DNA of 64,000 bases, taken from NCBI RefSeq assembly GCF_015694735.1, contig NZ_JADQDP010000007.1, positions 95,194 to 159,193 on the forward strand, read 5' to 3'. Of this stretch, positions 33,402 to 41,596 are shown piece by piece. The first letter of the stretch is position 1; every line of letters begins with the position of its first letter. A model generated the notes under the pieces. That model was not told the origin of the DNA, did not search any database, and saw only the letters and a list, made by a program, of their open reading frames with translations. The stretch comes from Hymenobacter properus. Its GTDB lineage: Bacteria; Bacteroidota; Bacteroidia; Cytophagales; Hymenobacteraceae. The position numbers were made by a program, and so were the translations under genes.

Positions 33402-33821
33402 TTATTCTAAATCCTCCCGATAGTCATGCATTATGTTACCCATATTGAGCAGATAGTCGAGGATATTTTTTGTGGAATTATCGGCTAACGTTTTTGCCAA
33501 AAGCTTTTCGAATTCGGCGGCATTTGAAGCGGTTCCGACTTCTGGTGAAGTCGTATTATAATGTACTCGTAATGTCACAGGATACTCCTCGCCAACTTTT
33601 TGTTCGAAAGAGATAAGACGGTAGTTATAACCGCGAATCTTGTGATTAAGAATGTATAGAGCAACAGTTATTTTATCGTCGCCATCGGAATAGGCGGTAG
33701 TCACTCGCCCCTCTAGAGATGAATCGTAAGTACTAAGTAACTCGGCCTGTTTCTCAAGCAATTTAAGAGGGCCATTATGCGAAGTGCCAGATTTAGAGGG
33801 CCAAAAACTTTGTGGCTGCAT
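33402..33821 (-). CDS. unknown small protein, partner of the EEP enzyme
   Basis: A 139-residue soluble protein with no family I recognise. It has mixed alpha/beta character, with a likely strand-rich centre (KITVALYILNHKIRGYNYRL and YPVTLRVHYNTT) and a helical C-terminal half (AAEFEKLLAKTLADN). There is no signal peptide or membrane segment. It starts two bases after the stop of the upstream EEP gene, so the two form a tight operon. Base composition is visibly AT-richer than the surroundings, consistent with horizontal acquisition. It could be an immunity or regulatory partner; that is speculation. Confidence 0.7.
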   Translation of the reverse strand: MQPQSFWPSKSGTSHNGPLKLLEKQAELLSTYDSSLEGRVTTAYSDGDDKITVALYILNHKIRGYNYRLISFEQKVGEEYPVTLRVHYNTTSPEVGTASNAAEFEKLLAKTLADNSTKNILDYLLNMGNIMHDYREDLE

Positions 33822-33823
33822 GA

Positions 33824-34708
33824 TTAGTAGGTAAGAGTGAATGTGATTGGTAAATGGTCAGAATAGCCAGGTTTAAGGCGTTTGCCATCATATAGCTTAT
33901 GGCTGACAGAGGAGTTATTGGTTATGACTTCTAGTGAAGGTAGCACAAACCGGGGAATGGCTTCAGGACTAACCAACACCCCATCGAGGCAATTCCAATA
34001 TGTGTCAGTATCGTTTTGTGGACTGCGGTAGTACGTGCCGGGAGGACGTGAGGTAGCCGAATTCGGAATAAAATCCCCAAAAAGCGTCCAGCATGGATTA
34101 TAGAAATAACGTCTGGTAATTCCCCTATAGCCAATTGTGTTTCGCCGATGAGCAATGTGGCTGCTGGAAATTGTTCTGAATCCACGTTTGCTATCCGTCA
34201 TTCCCATCTCATAAGGATGCATATTAAAATCTCCAAAGATGATAGTCTGATTTATGTTTTGCAGTCCCTCTTGTATCTGGATGTATCGTCTGCATTTTTC
34301 AGCGAAATTCGCCTGCGTATTGGCATCTCGTCCTTGCCATTTGCTGGGTAGATGTACACCAGCCAATAATATATGCATATCGCCTACATCCAATCGCGCG
34401 ATAATTAAATTATCAGCTGTTGGGTCAGGATTGGCCGGGTCGGGTATTATGGCTAGCTGAGCGTTTATTGGGATGTTTTGGTCGTTCACTACAATAAGCT
34501 CAGGCATAGCAGCAAAGAACGTTAATCCTGCGTTGCTGTGAGAAACGAACGGTAACCCAATCTTCGAAGCTATTGCTGCAGTGTCAGCAGGACATTCAGC
34601 TAAAAGTAAAATATCAATGCGGTTGTTTTTTACTATTTCTTGTAACGGCAAAATGCATTTATCGCGCCCTTTTGTGTTCCAGAATAGTAGATTGCGTTCT
34701 ATGGGCAT
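33824..34708 (-). CDS. endonuclease/exonuclease/phosphatase (EEP) family protein
   Basis: A 294-residue protein with the EEP catalytic pattern: LLFWNTKGRD (Asn), ILLLAECPAD (metal-binding Glu), LAGVHLPSKW, IIFGDFNMHPYE (Asp/Asn pair) and the closing GYSDHLPITF (Asp-His). The active site looks complete. Members cut DNA or RNA, or hydrolyse phosphodiesters or phosphoinositides, so the substrate is open. There is no signal peptide, so it is cytoplasmic. It is AT-richer than neighbouring genes and paired with the unknown gene downstream. The two form an isolated cassette bounded by a terminator and a perfect hairpin. Confidence 0.85.
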   Translation of the reverse strand: MPIERNLLFWNTKGRDKCILPLQEIVKNNRIDILLLAECPADTAAIASKIGLPFVSHSNAGLTFFAAMPELIVVNDQNIPINAQLAIIPDPANPDPTADNLIIARLDVGDMHILLAGVHLPSKWQGRDANTQANFAEKCRRYIQIQEGLQNINQTIIFGDFNMHPYEMGMTDSKRGFRTISSSHIAHRRNTIGYRGITRRYFYNPCWTLFGDFIPNSATSRPPGTYYRSPQNDTDTYWNCLDGVLVSPEAIPRFVLPSLEVITNNSSVSHKLYDGKRLKPGYSDHLPITFTLTY

Positions 34709-34741
34709 AGTGAATTGCGTCTAAGCACAGATTATTCAAGC

Positions 34742-34775
34742 CAATGTACTGACTTCATAGTCCGTCAGTACATTG
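34742..34775. repeat. perfect 12-bp hairpin at the edge of the EEP cassette
   Basis: CAATGTACTGAC and GTCAGTACATTG pair exactly around a 10-base loop (TTCATAGTCC). There is no T run. It lies between the start of the EEP gene and the end of the PLP-enzyme gene, so it may be a terminator for the latter or a boundary sequence. Confidence 0.7.
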
Positions 34776-34803
34776 AAGTCACTGATAGAGATGGGAGTCA
34801 AAC

Positions 34804-36111
34804 CTAAGCTAGCTCCAACTCCCGCGCCTGCGCCATGCCCACGGCCGCAAACGCCTGCTCCAGGTCCAGCATTAAATCCTGCGGGTCTTCCACGCCGATG
34901 CTGAGGCGTATCATTTGGGCGGTGATGCCCATTTCGGCCTGTTCGGGCACCGAAATGTCGGAGTGCGTCATGGTGGCGGGATGCTCGGCCAGGCTTTCGG
35001 TGCCGCCGAGGCTCACGGCCAGTTTGATGAGGCGCAGGGCGTTGAGGAAGCGGAAGGCTTCCGCCTCGCCGCCCTTGATGTCGAACGAAATCATGGAGCC
35101 GGGCGAGAGGCAGTGGCGGCGGTAGATGTCTTGCTGGGCGGGGCAATGCTCGAGGTGGGTGAGGTAGTAAGTGCGAGCCACCAGCGGGTGCTGGCGCAGC
35201 CAGTCGGCAATGGTTTGGGCCGACTGGGCGGCGCGCTCCATGCGCAGCTTCAGGGTTTCGAGCGAGCGCATGAGCATCCAGCCGGTGTTGGGGTCGCACA
35301 TGGTGCCCATGAAGGTGCGCATGGCTTTGATTTCCTTCATGAGCGCCTTATTGGCCAGGGCCGCGCCGGCAATGAGGTCGGAGTGGCCGCCCAGAAACTT
35401 GGTGGCAGAATACAACACCACATCGGCCCCATGCTTGAGCGGGTGCTGAAAAACTGGGCCCAGGAAAGTGTTGTCGACCACTAGGCGAATGGGGTGCTCG
35501 GGGGTGCCGTGCTGGCGGGCCAGCGCGGCGCAGGCTTCCAGGTCGACGAGGTGGTTGGTGGGGTTAGCGGGCGTTTCCACGAAAATCATGGCCAGGCGGC
35601 CCTGCTCGATGCCAGCCACCTGGGCCGTGAGCTCCTCCGGGGTGGCGGTGGGGCGGAAGCCCACGGCGGTGATGCCGAACTTGGGCAGCACGTTTTTCAG
35701 GAAGAAATCGGAACCACCATACACAGGTTCGGAGTGCAACACCACATCACCGGGCTTGAGCAGGGCCAGCAGCGTGGTGCTGATGGCCGCCATGCCGCTG
35801 GCAAAGCTGGCCGCGTCCTCAGCGCCGTCCCAGAGCGTGAGGCGGTGTTCCAGAATTTCGAGGCTGGGGTTGTTGAGGCGGGAGTAGATGAGGCCCATTT
35901 CCTCGTCGGGGTTGGCCTGGCGCAGGCCGTAAGCCAGCTCAAAATAGGCCTTGCCTTGCTCGGCGCTGCTGAAGACGAAGGTAGACGTTTGGAAAATGGG
36001 CGGCTTGATGGCGCCCTCGCTCCAGGCGGGGATATAGCCATAGCTCATCATCAAACTTTCGGGGCGCAAGGTTTGGCCGCCGATGTGGGCGTGGTCGTGT
36101 AGGGTGGGCAT
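34804..36111 (-). CDS. Cys/Met metabolism PLP-dependent enzyme (cystathionine gamma-synthase / methionine gamma-lyase type)
   Basis: A 435-residue PLP enzyme starting at ATG 36111 (MPTLHDHAHIGGQTLRPESL). The Schiff-base lysine is in LYSATKFLGGHSDLIAG. Other family features are YSRLNNPSLEILEHRL, SFASGMAAISTTLLALL, PVYGGSDFF, FVETPANPTNHLVDL and the late SLGGTESLAEHPATMTH. The fold covers cystathionine gamma-synthase, cystathionine lyases and methionine gamma-lyase; sequence alone does not decide. It acts in transsulfuration or methionine turnover in the cytoplasm. Confidence 0.9.
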   Translation of the reverse strand: MPTLHDHAHIGGQTLRPESLMMSYGYIPAWSEGAIKPPIFQTSTFVFSSAEQGKAYFELAYGLRQANPDEEMGLIYSRLNNPSLEILEHRLTLWDGAEDAASFASGMAAISTTLLALLKPGDVVLHSEPVYGGSDFFLKNVLPKFGITAVGFRPTATPEELTAQVAGIEQGRLAMIFVETPANPTNHLVDLEACAALARQHGTPEHPIRLVVDNTFLGPVFQHPLKHGADVVLYSATKFLGGHSDLIAGAALANKALMKEIKAMRTFMGTMCDPNTGWMLMRSLETLKLRMERAAQSAQTIADWLRQHPLVARTYYLTHLEHCPAQQDIYRRHCLSPGSMISFDIKGGEAEAFRFLNALRLIKLAVSLGGTESLAEHPATMTHSDISVPEQAEMGITAQMIRLSIGVEDPQDLMLDLEQAFAAVGMAQARELELA

Positions 36112-36177
36112 GAAATGGGGATTGGGTGGGAGAGGAGATTGATGGGGCGAAGGTAGGATTTTGTTTCGAAGGGGCAC

Positions 36178-36212
36178 AAAAAAGCCCCGCCGCGGGGGAG
36201 CGACGGGGCGTT
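36178..36212 (-). terminator. terminator of the membrane-protein gene at 36280
   Basis: On the minus strand GCCCCG and CGGGGC pair around a GC-rich loop, followed by TTTTTTG, a standard intrinsic terminator for the gene ending at 36280. Confidence 0.7.
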
Positions 36213-36279
36213 ATGGCCCTTTTTGATACCAAGGAGGTACTTCGATTTGGGGAGAGCCTGATTAAGTATCAAATCCGGC

Positions 36280-36861
36280 CTACCCAGGATTGGGGCCTCT
36301 GGTAACCAGCGGGGTGGCACCAACCAAGGCGTTGACGCGCGGCTGAATGAGCCAGATGCCAATGGGGAAAAACCAAATCAGGAACAATTCCCCCAAATAG
36401 TCGGAAAGGTCCAGTGGGCGCTGTAGCTCAACCGCTTTCAGCAATTTAGCAGTAAAGTAGATGCAGTACAGCATGCCGGCCATCGAGAGCAGGTGCAACG
36501 GCACAATCAGCACCGCGAGAAGCGCGACCTGGCTACCGCCCATATCTGCGACGGACCCGAAGAGCAAGTAAGCCAGAATGGCCGTGATGTAGAAAGCAGG
36601 GACAAACAGAGCCGTTCTAAACCAGTTCAGACGCATGGGCACCGTAGCGGGAAGCCTACTGCGCAAGCCACTGGCCACCGCGTACAACCAGGCAAAGAGC
36701 GTACCCGCATAAAATACCATCCCAATGGCGAACAGCAGAAGGAAAGAACCGATGGCGGCACCAGACTGCAATCCACTGAACAGAAAACATTGCGAAATAA
36801 CAGCAGGCCCCATTTGCAGAGCAAAGACCTGCCAATGCTTCAGCGTTAAGAATAACTTCAT
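36280..36861 (-). CDS. multi-pass membrane protein of unknown function
   Basis: A 193-residue protein with about five hydrophobic spans: GAAIGSFLLLFAIGMVFYAG, TLFAWLYAVAS, ALFVPAFYITAILAYLLFG, VALLAVLIVPLHLLSMAGMLY and ELFLIWFFPIGIWLIQ. The FIWFFPIGIWLIQPRVN-like end is frequent in small Bacteroidota membrane proteins annotated as hypothetical. There is no catalytic motif. The gene is monocistronic, with its own terminator and a 190-base divergent gap to the AraC regulators. Confidence 0.75.
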   Translation of the reverse strand: MKLFLTLKHWQVFALQMGPAVISQCFLFSGLQSGAAIGSFLLLFAIGMVFYAGTLFAWLYAVASGLRSRLPATVPMRLNWFRTALFVPAFYITAILAYLLFGSVADMGGSQVALLAVLIVPLHLLSMAGMLYCIYFTAKLLKAVELQRPLDLSDYLGELFLIWFFPIGIWLIQPRVNALVGATPLVTRGPNPG

Positions 36862-37051
36862 GAAAAAGGGTGGGGTAGGAATGGTACTGTTTTGCTGTCA
36901 GACTTTTAGGTGTTATTTCTTTGGCAGTAATAGGTAAATTCCGCACGGCTTCGTCTGCTTCAAAGTCACATCCAAAAAACAAAAGCCAGCAACAGAAAGC
37001 CCATTTTCGTGTTGCGAAGCTAATGGGTATCAGTCCAGTCATTTCCAAGCC

Positions 37052-37519
37052 ATGCCCCGCCCTGCCCTCCCCCCGACGCTCTTCGCCCGCCAGCACGAAA
37101 TCACCGCCGACTACCTGCGCGAAGTGGACCGGCACCTGGCCGACATCGTGGCCGGCCGCGCCACCGAGATGTTCGAAATCCGTGATTTCGCGGGCATCCT
37201 TTGCATCCACGCCACGCACCTGAGCAACACCATCAAGCTTGCCACCGGCCATTCGCCGTGCTACTTTTTTGAGGAGCGCATCCTCGACGCAGCCCGGCAG
37301 CTGCTGCGCGATCCCAGCCGCTCGGTGGCCGACGTAGCCGCCAACCTTACCTACGACCCTTCCAACTTCACCAAGTTTTTCAAGCGCTTCCAGGGCTGCA
37401 CACCCAAGCAATACCGCGAGCAGGTGTGGGCGGCCGAGCGCGCGGCACCAGCTCCGGAAAGTGTACCCGCTGCTGCAGAGGTGCGTAAGCCCGTCGCCGC
37501 CGCTTACTTCCCCGCCTAA
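37052..37519 (+). CDS. short AraC-family DNA-binding protein
   Basis: A 155-residue protein that is essentially only an AraC HTH domain (about 30-125). The first HTH region is DFAGILCIHATHLSNTIKLATG; the second is SRSVADVAANLTYDPSNFTKFFKRFQGCTPKQYRE. There is no cupin-type sensor domain. A Pro/Ala-rich tail ends the protein. Its stop overlaps the ATG of the next AraC gene (TAATG), so both are translated from one message. Two SDR genes follow in the same direction and may be targets; that is inference. Confidence 0.88.
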   Translation: MPRPALPPTLFARQHEITADYLREVDRHLADIVAGRATEMFEIRDFAGILCIHATHLSNTIKLATGHSPCYFFEERILDAARQLLRDPSRSVADVAANLTYDPSNFTKFFKRFQGCTPKQYREQVWAAERAAPAPESVPAAAEVRKPVAAAYFPA

Positions 37520-38463
37520 TGCGCACCACTGCCCCGCTGGAACCTAAGTCGCTCGCCGCCTTTTACGAGGCTTGTGCCCCCACGCCGGAGTCGGCGGTGG
37601 GCGTGCTGCCGCCGCCGGACCTGGGGCCGGGTGGAGGCCACTTCAACGTATTCCCACTGGAGGATTTGCGTGGGGCGCCCCCGATGAATTTCAGCCGGAA
37701 GGATTACTACAAAATCACGCTCTGCCACGGGCGCAGCCAGGTGGAATATGCCGACCAGGCCCCGCACGTGGGCACGAATACCTTGTTTCTGGTGACGCCG
37801 CGGGTGACCTACCGCTGGCTGCCGCTTGCCGAGGCGCCCGCCGGCTACTGCTGCCTCTTCGACGATGCCTTTCTGCTGCCGGCCCGCACCGGCGTGGTGC
37901 TTTCCGAGCTCCCGATTTTTCAGCCCGGGGCCTACCCGGTGTGGGAGGTGACCGAGGCCGATTGCGCCGCGCTCGAAGCCATTTTCGAGAAGATGGCACG
38001 CGAGCTGCCCTCGGCCTACGCCTACAAGCCCGACCTGCTGTGCACCTACCTCTGGGAGCTGATTTATCTGGTGCAGAAGCTGCAGCTGGTGCGAGTTCCG
38101 CTGGCCAAGCACAGCGCTGCCGAACGCGTGGCCTCCCAATTTGAGGAGCTGCTGGAGCGGCAGTTTCCGCGCCGAAGCCCGCAGCCGCCCTTGCGCCTGC
38201 GCACGGCCACCGACTATGCCCAGCAGCTGGCCGTGCACGTCAACCACCTCAACCGCGTGCTGAAGGAAACCACCGGCCACACCACCACCGCCCTCATCAG
38301 CCGCCGCTTGGTGCAGGAGGCAAGGCTGTTGCTGAAGCAATCCACCTGGAGCGTGTCGGAAGTTGCCGACAGCCTCGGCTTTGCCGATGTGGCCCACTTC
38401 TGCACTTTCTTTAAGCGCCACGCCGGCCACACCCCGGGCGACTTCCGGCGCTTGGCCGGGTAA
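37519..38463 (+). CDS. AraC-family transcriptional regulator
   Basis: A 314-residue regulator. It has an N-terminal cupin-like ligand-binding region (about 40-150, with YKITLCHGRSQVEYADQ and TPRVTYRWLPLAE) and a C-terminal AraC HTH domain (about 210-314, with VNHLNRVLKETTGHTTTALI, SVSEVADSLGFADVAHFCTFF and HAGHTPGDFRR). This is the usual arrangement in Bacteroidota AraC activators. It overlaps the upstream short AraC gene by one base. It is followed by two short-chain dehydrogenases on the same strand. Confidence 0.9.
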   Translation: MRTTAPLEPKSLAAFYEACAPTPESAVGVLPPPDLGPGGGHFNVFPLEDLRGAPPMNFSRKDYYKITLCHGRSQVEYADQAPHVGTNTLFLVTPRVTYRWLPLAEAPAGYCCLFDDAFLLPARTGVVLSELPIFQPGAYPVWEVTEADCAALEAIFEKMARELPSAYAYKPDLLCTYLWELIYLVQKLQLVRVPLAKHSAAERVASQFEELLERQFPRRSPQPPLRLRTATDYAQQLAVHVNHLNRVLKETTGHTTTALISRRLVQEARLLLKQSTWSVSEVADSLGFADVAHFCTFFKRHAGHTPGDFRRLAG

Positions 38464-38624
38464 GTGGCGCGACCTTTTAGTCCGCGAAGCAGACCGGGCA
38501 GAGAAGTTGTTTGAAATCTAAAATAGATGGATTGACTGGCGAAGCTGCCCCGTTATCCATCGGCCAGACCTTTGTGGCGTACCAACCGGTCTCCGTTCCG
38601 AGAGGCCAAAAAACCACAAGCAAC

Positions 38625-39338
38625 ATGGCAAACGAGAAAATTGCGCTGGTCACAGGCGGCAACAAAGGCATTGGTTTCGAAATCGTGCGGGGGCTGCTGC
38701 AGGCAGGCTGCCGCGTGTACCTGGGCGCCCGCGAGGCCGCCAAAGGCCAGCAAGCCGTAGCAGAACTGGCATCGGCAGGCGACGTCCGCTTCTTGGAAGT
38801 GGACCTGGGCAACCAAGCTACCCTCGACGCGGCCGTGGTGCACCTGCAACGCACGGAAGGCCGGCTCGACATCCTGGTAAACAACGCCGGCATCAACGTG
38901 CCCGGCGACGGTGCGCCCAGCTCGGCCGACATTCGCAGTGTAGAGCAGGTGCTCCACACCAATTTTCTGGGCACGCTGGCCGTCACCCAGGCGTTTTTGA
39001 CCTTGGTGAAGCAGGCCGCCGCGGGGCGCATCGTCAACGTGTCGAGTCCGTTGGGTTCGCTCACCCTCAGCGGGCAAAATGACTGGGGGCTGCTGGGCTA
39101 TTCCGCTTCGAAAGCCGCGCTTAACATGCTCACCGTGCAGCTGGCCCACGAGCTGCGCGACACGGCCATTAAAGTAAATTCGGCCGCTCCCGGCTACACC
39201 GCCACCGAGCTGAATGGCTTTGCCGGCTCCGACACCCCCGCGCAAGGGGCCGCCGAAGCCATCCGGCTGGCCCTGCTACCGGCCGATGGGCCGTCGGGCA
39301 CGATGTCATCGGCCACCAATGGCCTGCTGCCCTGGTAA
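38625..39338 (+). CDS. SDR-family oxidoreductase
   Basis: A 237-residue classical short-chain dehydrogenase starting at ATG 38625. The NAD(P)-binding TGGNKGIG is near the N-terminus, followed by ILVNNAGIN, NVSSPLG (catalytic Ser region) and YSASK (Tyr and Lys). It resembles plant and bacterial carbonyl-reductase-type SDRs. The substrate is unknown. It lies downstream of two AraC regulators and upstream of a second SDR. Confidence 0.9.
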   Translation: MANEKIALVTGGNKGIGFEIVRGLLQAGCRVYLGAREAAKGQQAVAELASAGDVRFLEVDLGNQATLDAAVVHLQRTEGRLDILVNNAGINVPGDGAPSSADIRSVEQVLHTNFLGTLAVTQAFLTLVKQAAAGRIVNVSSPLGSLTLSGQNDWGLLGYSASKAALNMLTVQLAHELRDTAIKVNSAAPGYTATELNGFAGSDTPAQGAAEAIRLALLPADGPSGTMSSATNGLLPW

Positions 39339-39457
39339 GGGCTAACTAATGGCGCCGCAGCGGAAACAGTCACCATTTAAACTTAACTACTCACCATAAA
39401 CCCCATCCATCGGGCCCGGACCTTTGCCTCATCATTTCACCTCAACCAACTCAACTG

Positions 39458-40219
39458 ATGAGCAATTCCAAAATCGCCCTCGTCACCGGCGGCAGCCGCG
39501 GCCTGGGCAAAGACATGGCCCTGAACCTGGCCAAAAAAGGTCTCGACGTCATTGTGACTTACCACAGCCAGCAGGCCGAAGCCGAAGGCGTGGTGGCTCA
39601 GGTGCGGGCCGCCGGCCAAAACGCCGTGGCCCTGCAACTCGATGCGTCGAACGTGGGCAGCTTCGCCGGTTTTTTCGAGCAGGTGCAGGCTGCCCTGCGC
39701 GAGACCTTCGACGCCGACAAGTTTGATTTCCTCATCAACAACGCCGGCACGGGCCTCTACGCGCCGTTTGCCAGCACCTCGGTGCAGCAGTTCGACGACA
39801 TGCTGAACATTCACTTCAAAGGCCCTTATTTCCTGACGCAGCAGGCCCTGCCGCTGCTCAACGACGGCGGCGGCATCGTTAACATCTCGTCGGGCCTGAC
39901 GAAAATGACCAACGACCTGTCGTCGGCCTACGCCAGCATGAAGGGGGGCGTGGAAATCCTGACCCGCTACCTGGCCAAGGCCCTGGGTCCGCGCCGCATC
40001 CGCGTCAATGTGGTGGCCCCCGGCGCGGTGGAAACCGATTTTGGCGGCGGCCGCACCCGCGACAACAAAGACGTGAATGCCCACATCGCCAGCCTCACCG
40101 CCCTGGGCCGGGTGGGCCTGCCCACTGACATTGGCCCCGTGGTAGCCTTCCTCTGCACCCCGGAGGCCGGCTGGGTGAATGCCCAGCGCATTGAAGTATC
40201 GGGCGGACAGGGAATTTAA
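39458..40219 (+). CDS. SDR-family oxidoreductase
   Basis: A 253-residue classical SDR. Motifs are TGGSRGLGKDMA (cofactor), FLINNAGTG, IVNISSGL and YASMKGG (YxxxK), with VNVVAPGAVETDF and the terminal VNAQRIEVSGGQGI. It looks like a 3-oxoacyl-ACP-reductase/glucose-dehydrogenase-type enzyme of broad specificity. It is the last gene of the plus-strand run, followed by a strong terminator. Confidence 0.9.
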   Translation: MSNSKIALVTGGSRGLGKDMALNLAKKGLDVIVTYHSQQAEAEGVVAQVRAAGQNAVALQLDASNVGSFAGFFEQVQAALRETFDADKFDFLINNAGTGLYAPFASTSVQQFDDMLNIHFKGPYFLTQQALPLLNDGGGIVNISSGLTKMTNDLSSAYASMKGGVEILTRYLAKALGPRRIRVNVVAPGAVETDFGGGRTRDNKDVNAHIASLTALGRVGLPTDIGPVVAFLCTPEAGWVNAQRIEVSGGQGI

Positions 40220-40239
40220 CGTTGCCGAGACTATAAACT

Positions 40240-40277
40240 AAAAAAGCCTTCCTGCACAGCTGCAGGAAGGCTTTTTT
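40240..40277. terminator. strong hairpin terminator
   Basis: AAAAAGCCTTCCTGCA and TGCAGGAAGGCTTTTTT form an almost perfect stem with A/T tracts on both sides. It serves the SDR run on the plus strand and probably the small minus-strand gene. Confidence 0.9.
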
Positions 40278-40300
40278 GTGTCGAACGAGAAAGCAAATGG

Positions 40301-40543
40301 TTACTTGCCTGCGTTCTGGTGCTTTCGGTAGGAGTCTATCTGCTGCCGTAGCACAGCCAACAGGCTGCCATAGCGCTGCTGGGCCTCGCGCTTGCTTTCC
40401 AGTTTTTGCAGACGCGTGTTTATCAGGTCGGAAAAGTCCTCGACGGAATAGGCACGTTTGGGCGCGGCGGGCACAGGCTAACTGGCAAAAATTACCAAAA
40501 CAATTATGAGAAGCGGCGTGATAGCAACTACGCCGTTTCTCAA
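40301..40543 (-). pseudogene. small protein with a possible nonsense codon after its signal peptide
   Basis: The minus strand encodes 57 codons from GTG 40474 (VPAAPKRAYSVEDFSDLINT...) to TAA at 40301, with a helical, charged body (LESKREAQQRYGSLLAVL). Reading the same frame upstream, from TTG 40543, gives LRNGVVAITPLLIIVLVIFAS, then TAG (40478-40480), then PVPAAPK. The upstream part looks like a signal peptide or membrane segment and the stop falls exactly where a mature N-terminal Gln would be expected. Either a roughly 80-residue secreted protein has been broken by CAG to TAG, or the short ORF is the real gene. Confidence 0.42.
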
Positions 40544-40552
40544 ACTTAGGAC

Positions 40553-41017
40553 TTAAAACCCAAAACGGAACAACGGCCGGGCCGGATTCCAGATGCCCCA
40601 CGGAATCATGAGCAGCACGAGCAGCAAAGCCACGCCGAAATAGAGCAGCGCTTTGCGGTGCTTCTGGGTGCTGTCGGCGGTTTTTTTCACGGCGATGCGG
40701 CCTACCTGGGCCACAATGGCGGCCAGTATCATCACGGCCACGTGCTCCATGCCGAAGAAACGCTTGGTGGGGTCTTGCATGGCGCCGGCTTGCTTCATGG
40801 CATTCAGGCCCCAGGGGCTAAGGCCAAAATACAAGCCCAGGCCAATGAGCACTTGCAACCACATAAAGCCCGAAAAAGCGGCGCTCATCCCGTTGTCGGC
40901 GCCAGTGAAGGGGCGGCGGCCGGAATAGCCCGAGTAGGCGCGAAACACAGCAATGAGGCCAAAGATGACCACAAACCAGCGGGACCAGGAGTGAAGAATG
41001 AGCAGCGTTTGGTACAT
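40553..41017 (-). CDS. small four-helix membrane protein, possibly cytochrome-b-like
   Basis: A 154-residue protein with four hydrophobic spans: RWFVVIFGLIAVFRAY, SGFMWLQVLIGLGLYFGL, MEHVAVMILAAIVAQVG and ALLYFGVALLLVLLMIPWG. The histidines in LILHSWSRW, FFGMEHVAVM and QKHRKALL are spaced like haem ligands in cytochrome-b561-like proteins, which is why homologues are sometimes called cytochrome B. Haem binding is inference. It precedes, on the same strand, the small gene at 40301. Confidence 0.78.
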   Translation of the reverse strand: MYQTLLILHSWSRWFVVIFGLIAVFRAYSGYSGRRPFTGADNGMSAAFSGFMWLQVLIGLGLYFGLSPWGLNAMKQAGAMQDPTKRFFGMEHVAVMILAAIVAQVGRIAVKKTADSTQKHRKALLYFGVALLLVLLMIPWGIWNPARPLFRFGF

Positions 41018-41044
41018 AAAGAAAGAAAAGAGAGAAACGAAAAA

Positions 41045-41272
41045 TCAACCAATCGGGCCCGCCAAGCTAGTCAAGTCAGCGGCCACTGCCGATGCATGCA
41101 TTTTCTTGTCGCGGTGCACCACAAACATCACCACGAACAGCGACACGTAGGGCAGCGCACACCCTACGCCAAACCATCGCCAAAACGACCGACCGTGGTT
41201 GTAAGCCATAAACGCCGTCATGACGGGCATGAAAAGCAGCGGGGTTAGGATTACAATAAGTGCCTCAAGCAT
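41045..41272 (-). CDS. small two-helix membrane protein with GRSFWRWF motif (A)
   Basis: A 75-residue protein. Hydrophobic span one is ALIVILTPLLFMPVMTAFMAY; the motif AYNHGRSFWRWFGVG follows; span two is ALPYVSLFVVMFVVH. The C-terminus is polar. The gene at 41333-41557 is a clear paralogue sharing AYN-GRSFWRWF, a proline-containing second span and similar length. The GRS-W-W pattern between two spans is seen in several small bacterial membrane proteins without known function. A TACCTTTG box (41302-41309, minus) lies upstream. Confidence 0.7.
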   Translation of the reverse strand: MLEALIVILTPLLFMPVMTAFMAYNHGRSFWRWFGVGCALPYVSLFVVMFVVHRDKKMHASAVAADLTSLAGPIG

Positions 41273-41332
41273 CGAAACAGAATGGCAAAGAAATTACCAG
41301 GCAAAGGTACGGCCGTCGCGCCGATGCCGGGG

Positions 41333-41557
41333 CTACCCCCGCCGCCGACGTGCCTCATGCCCGGCCGCTTTTTCCTCGGCCGCCCGCTCGCGCATGGCCA
41401 CAAACAGCGCCACGAAAACGGAAAAAAACGGCACTAACATCCCAAACGCAAACCAGCGCCAGAACGAGCGGCCGTAGTTGTAGGCGATGTAACCGGTGAT
41501 GGGTGCAAACACCAGCAGCGAAACCGTGAAAATGAGAACGAGACGGAGAATGAACAC
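41333..41557 (-). CDS. small two-helix membrane protein with GRSFWRWF motif (B)
   Basis: A 74-residue protein from a GTG start at 41557. Span one is FILRLVLIFTVSLLVFAP; the motif YNYGRSFWRWFAFG follows; span two is MLVPFFSVFVALFVAM, then a strongly charged tail (RERAAEEKAAGHEARRRRG). It is paralogous to the gene just downstream, an evident tandem duplication. No function is known. Confidence 0.7.
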   Translation of the reverse strand: MFILRLVLIFTVSLLVFAPITGYIAYNYGRSFWRWFAFGMLVPFFSVFVALFVAMRERAAEEKAAGHEARRRRG

Positions 41558-41596
41558 GAGTAATGGAGGAGATAATAGTGAGTGTTAAATATGAGG

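Noticed and set aside
34735..35299. 187-codon minus-strand frame overlapping the PLP-enzyme gene
   Set aside because: It is a shifted frame of the PLP enzyme with Arg/Pro/His-rich composition and no motif.
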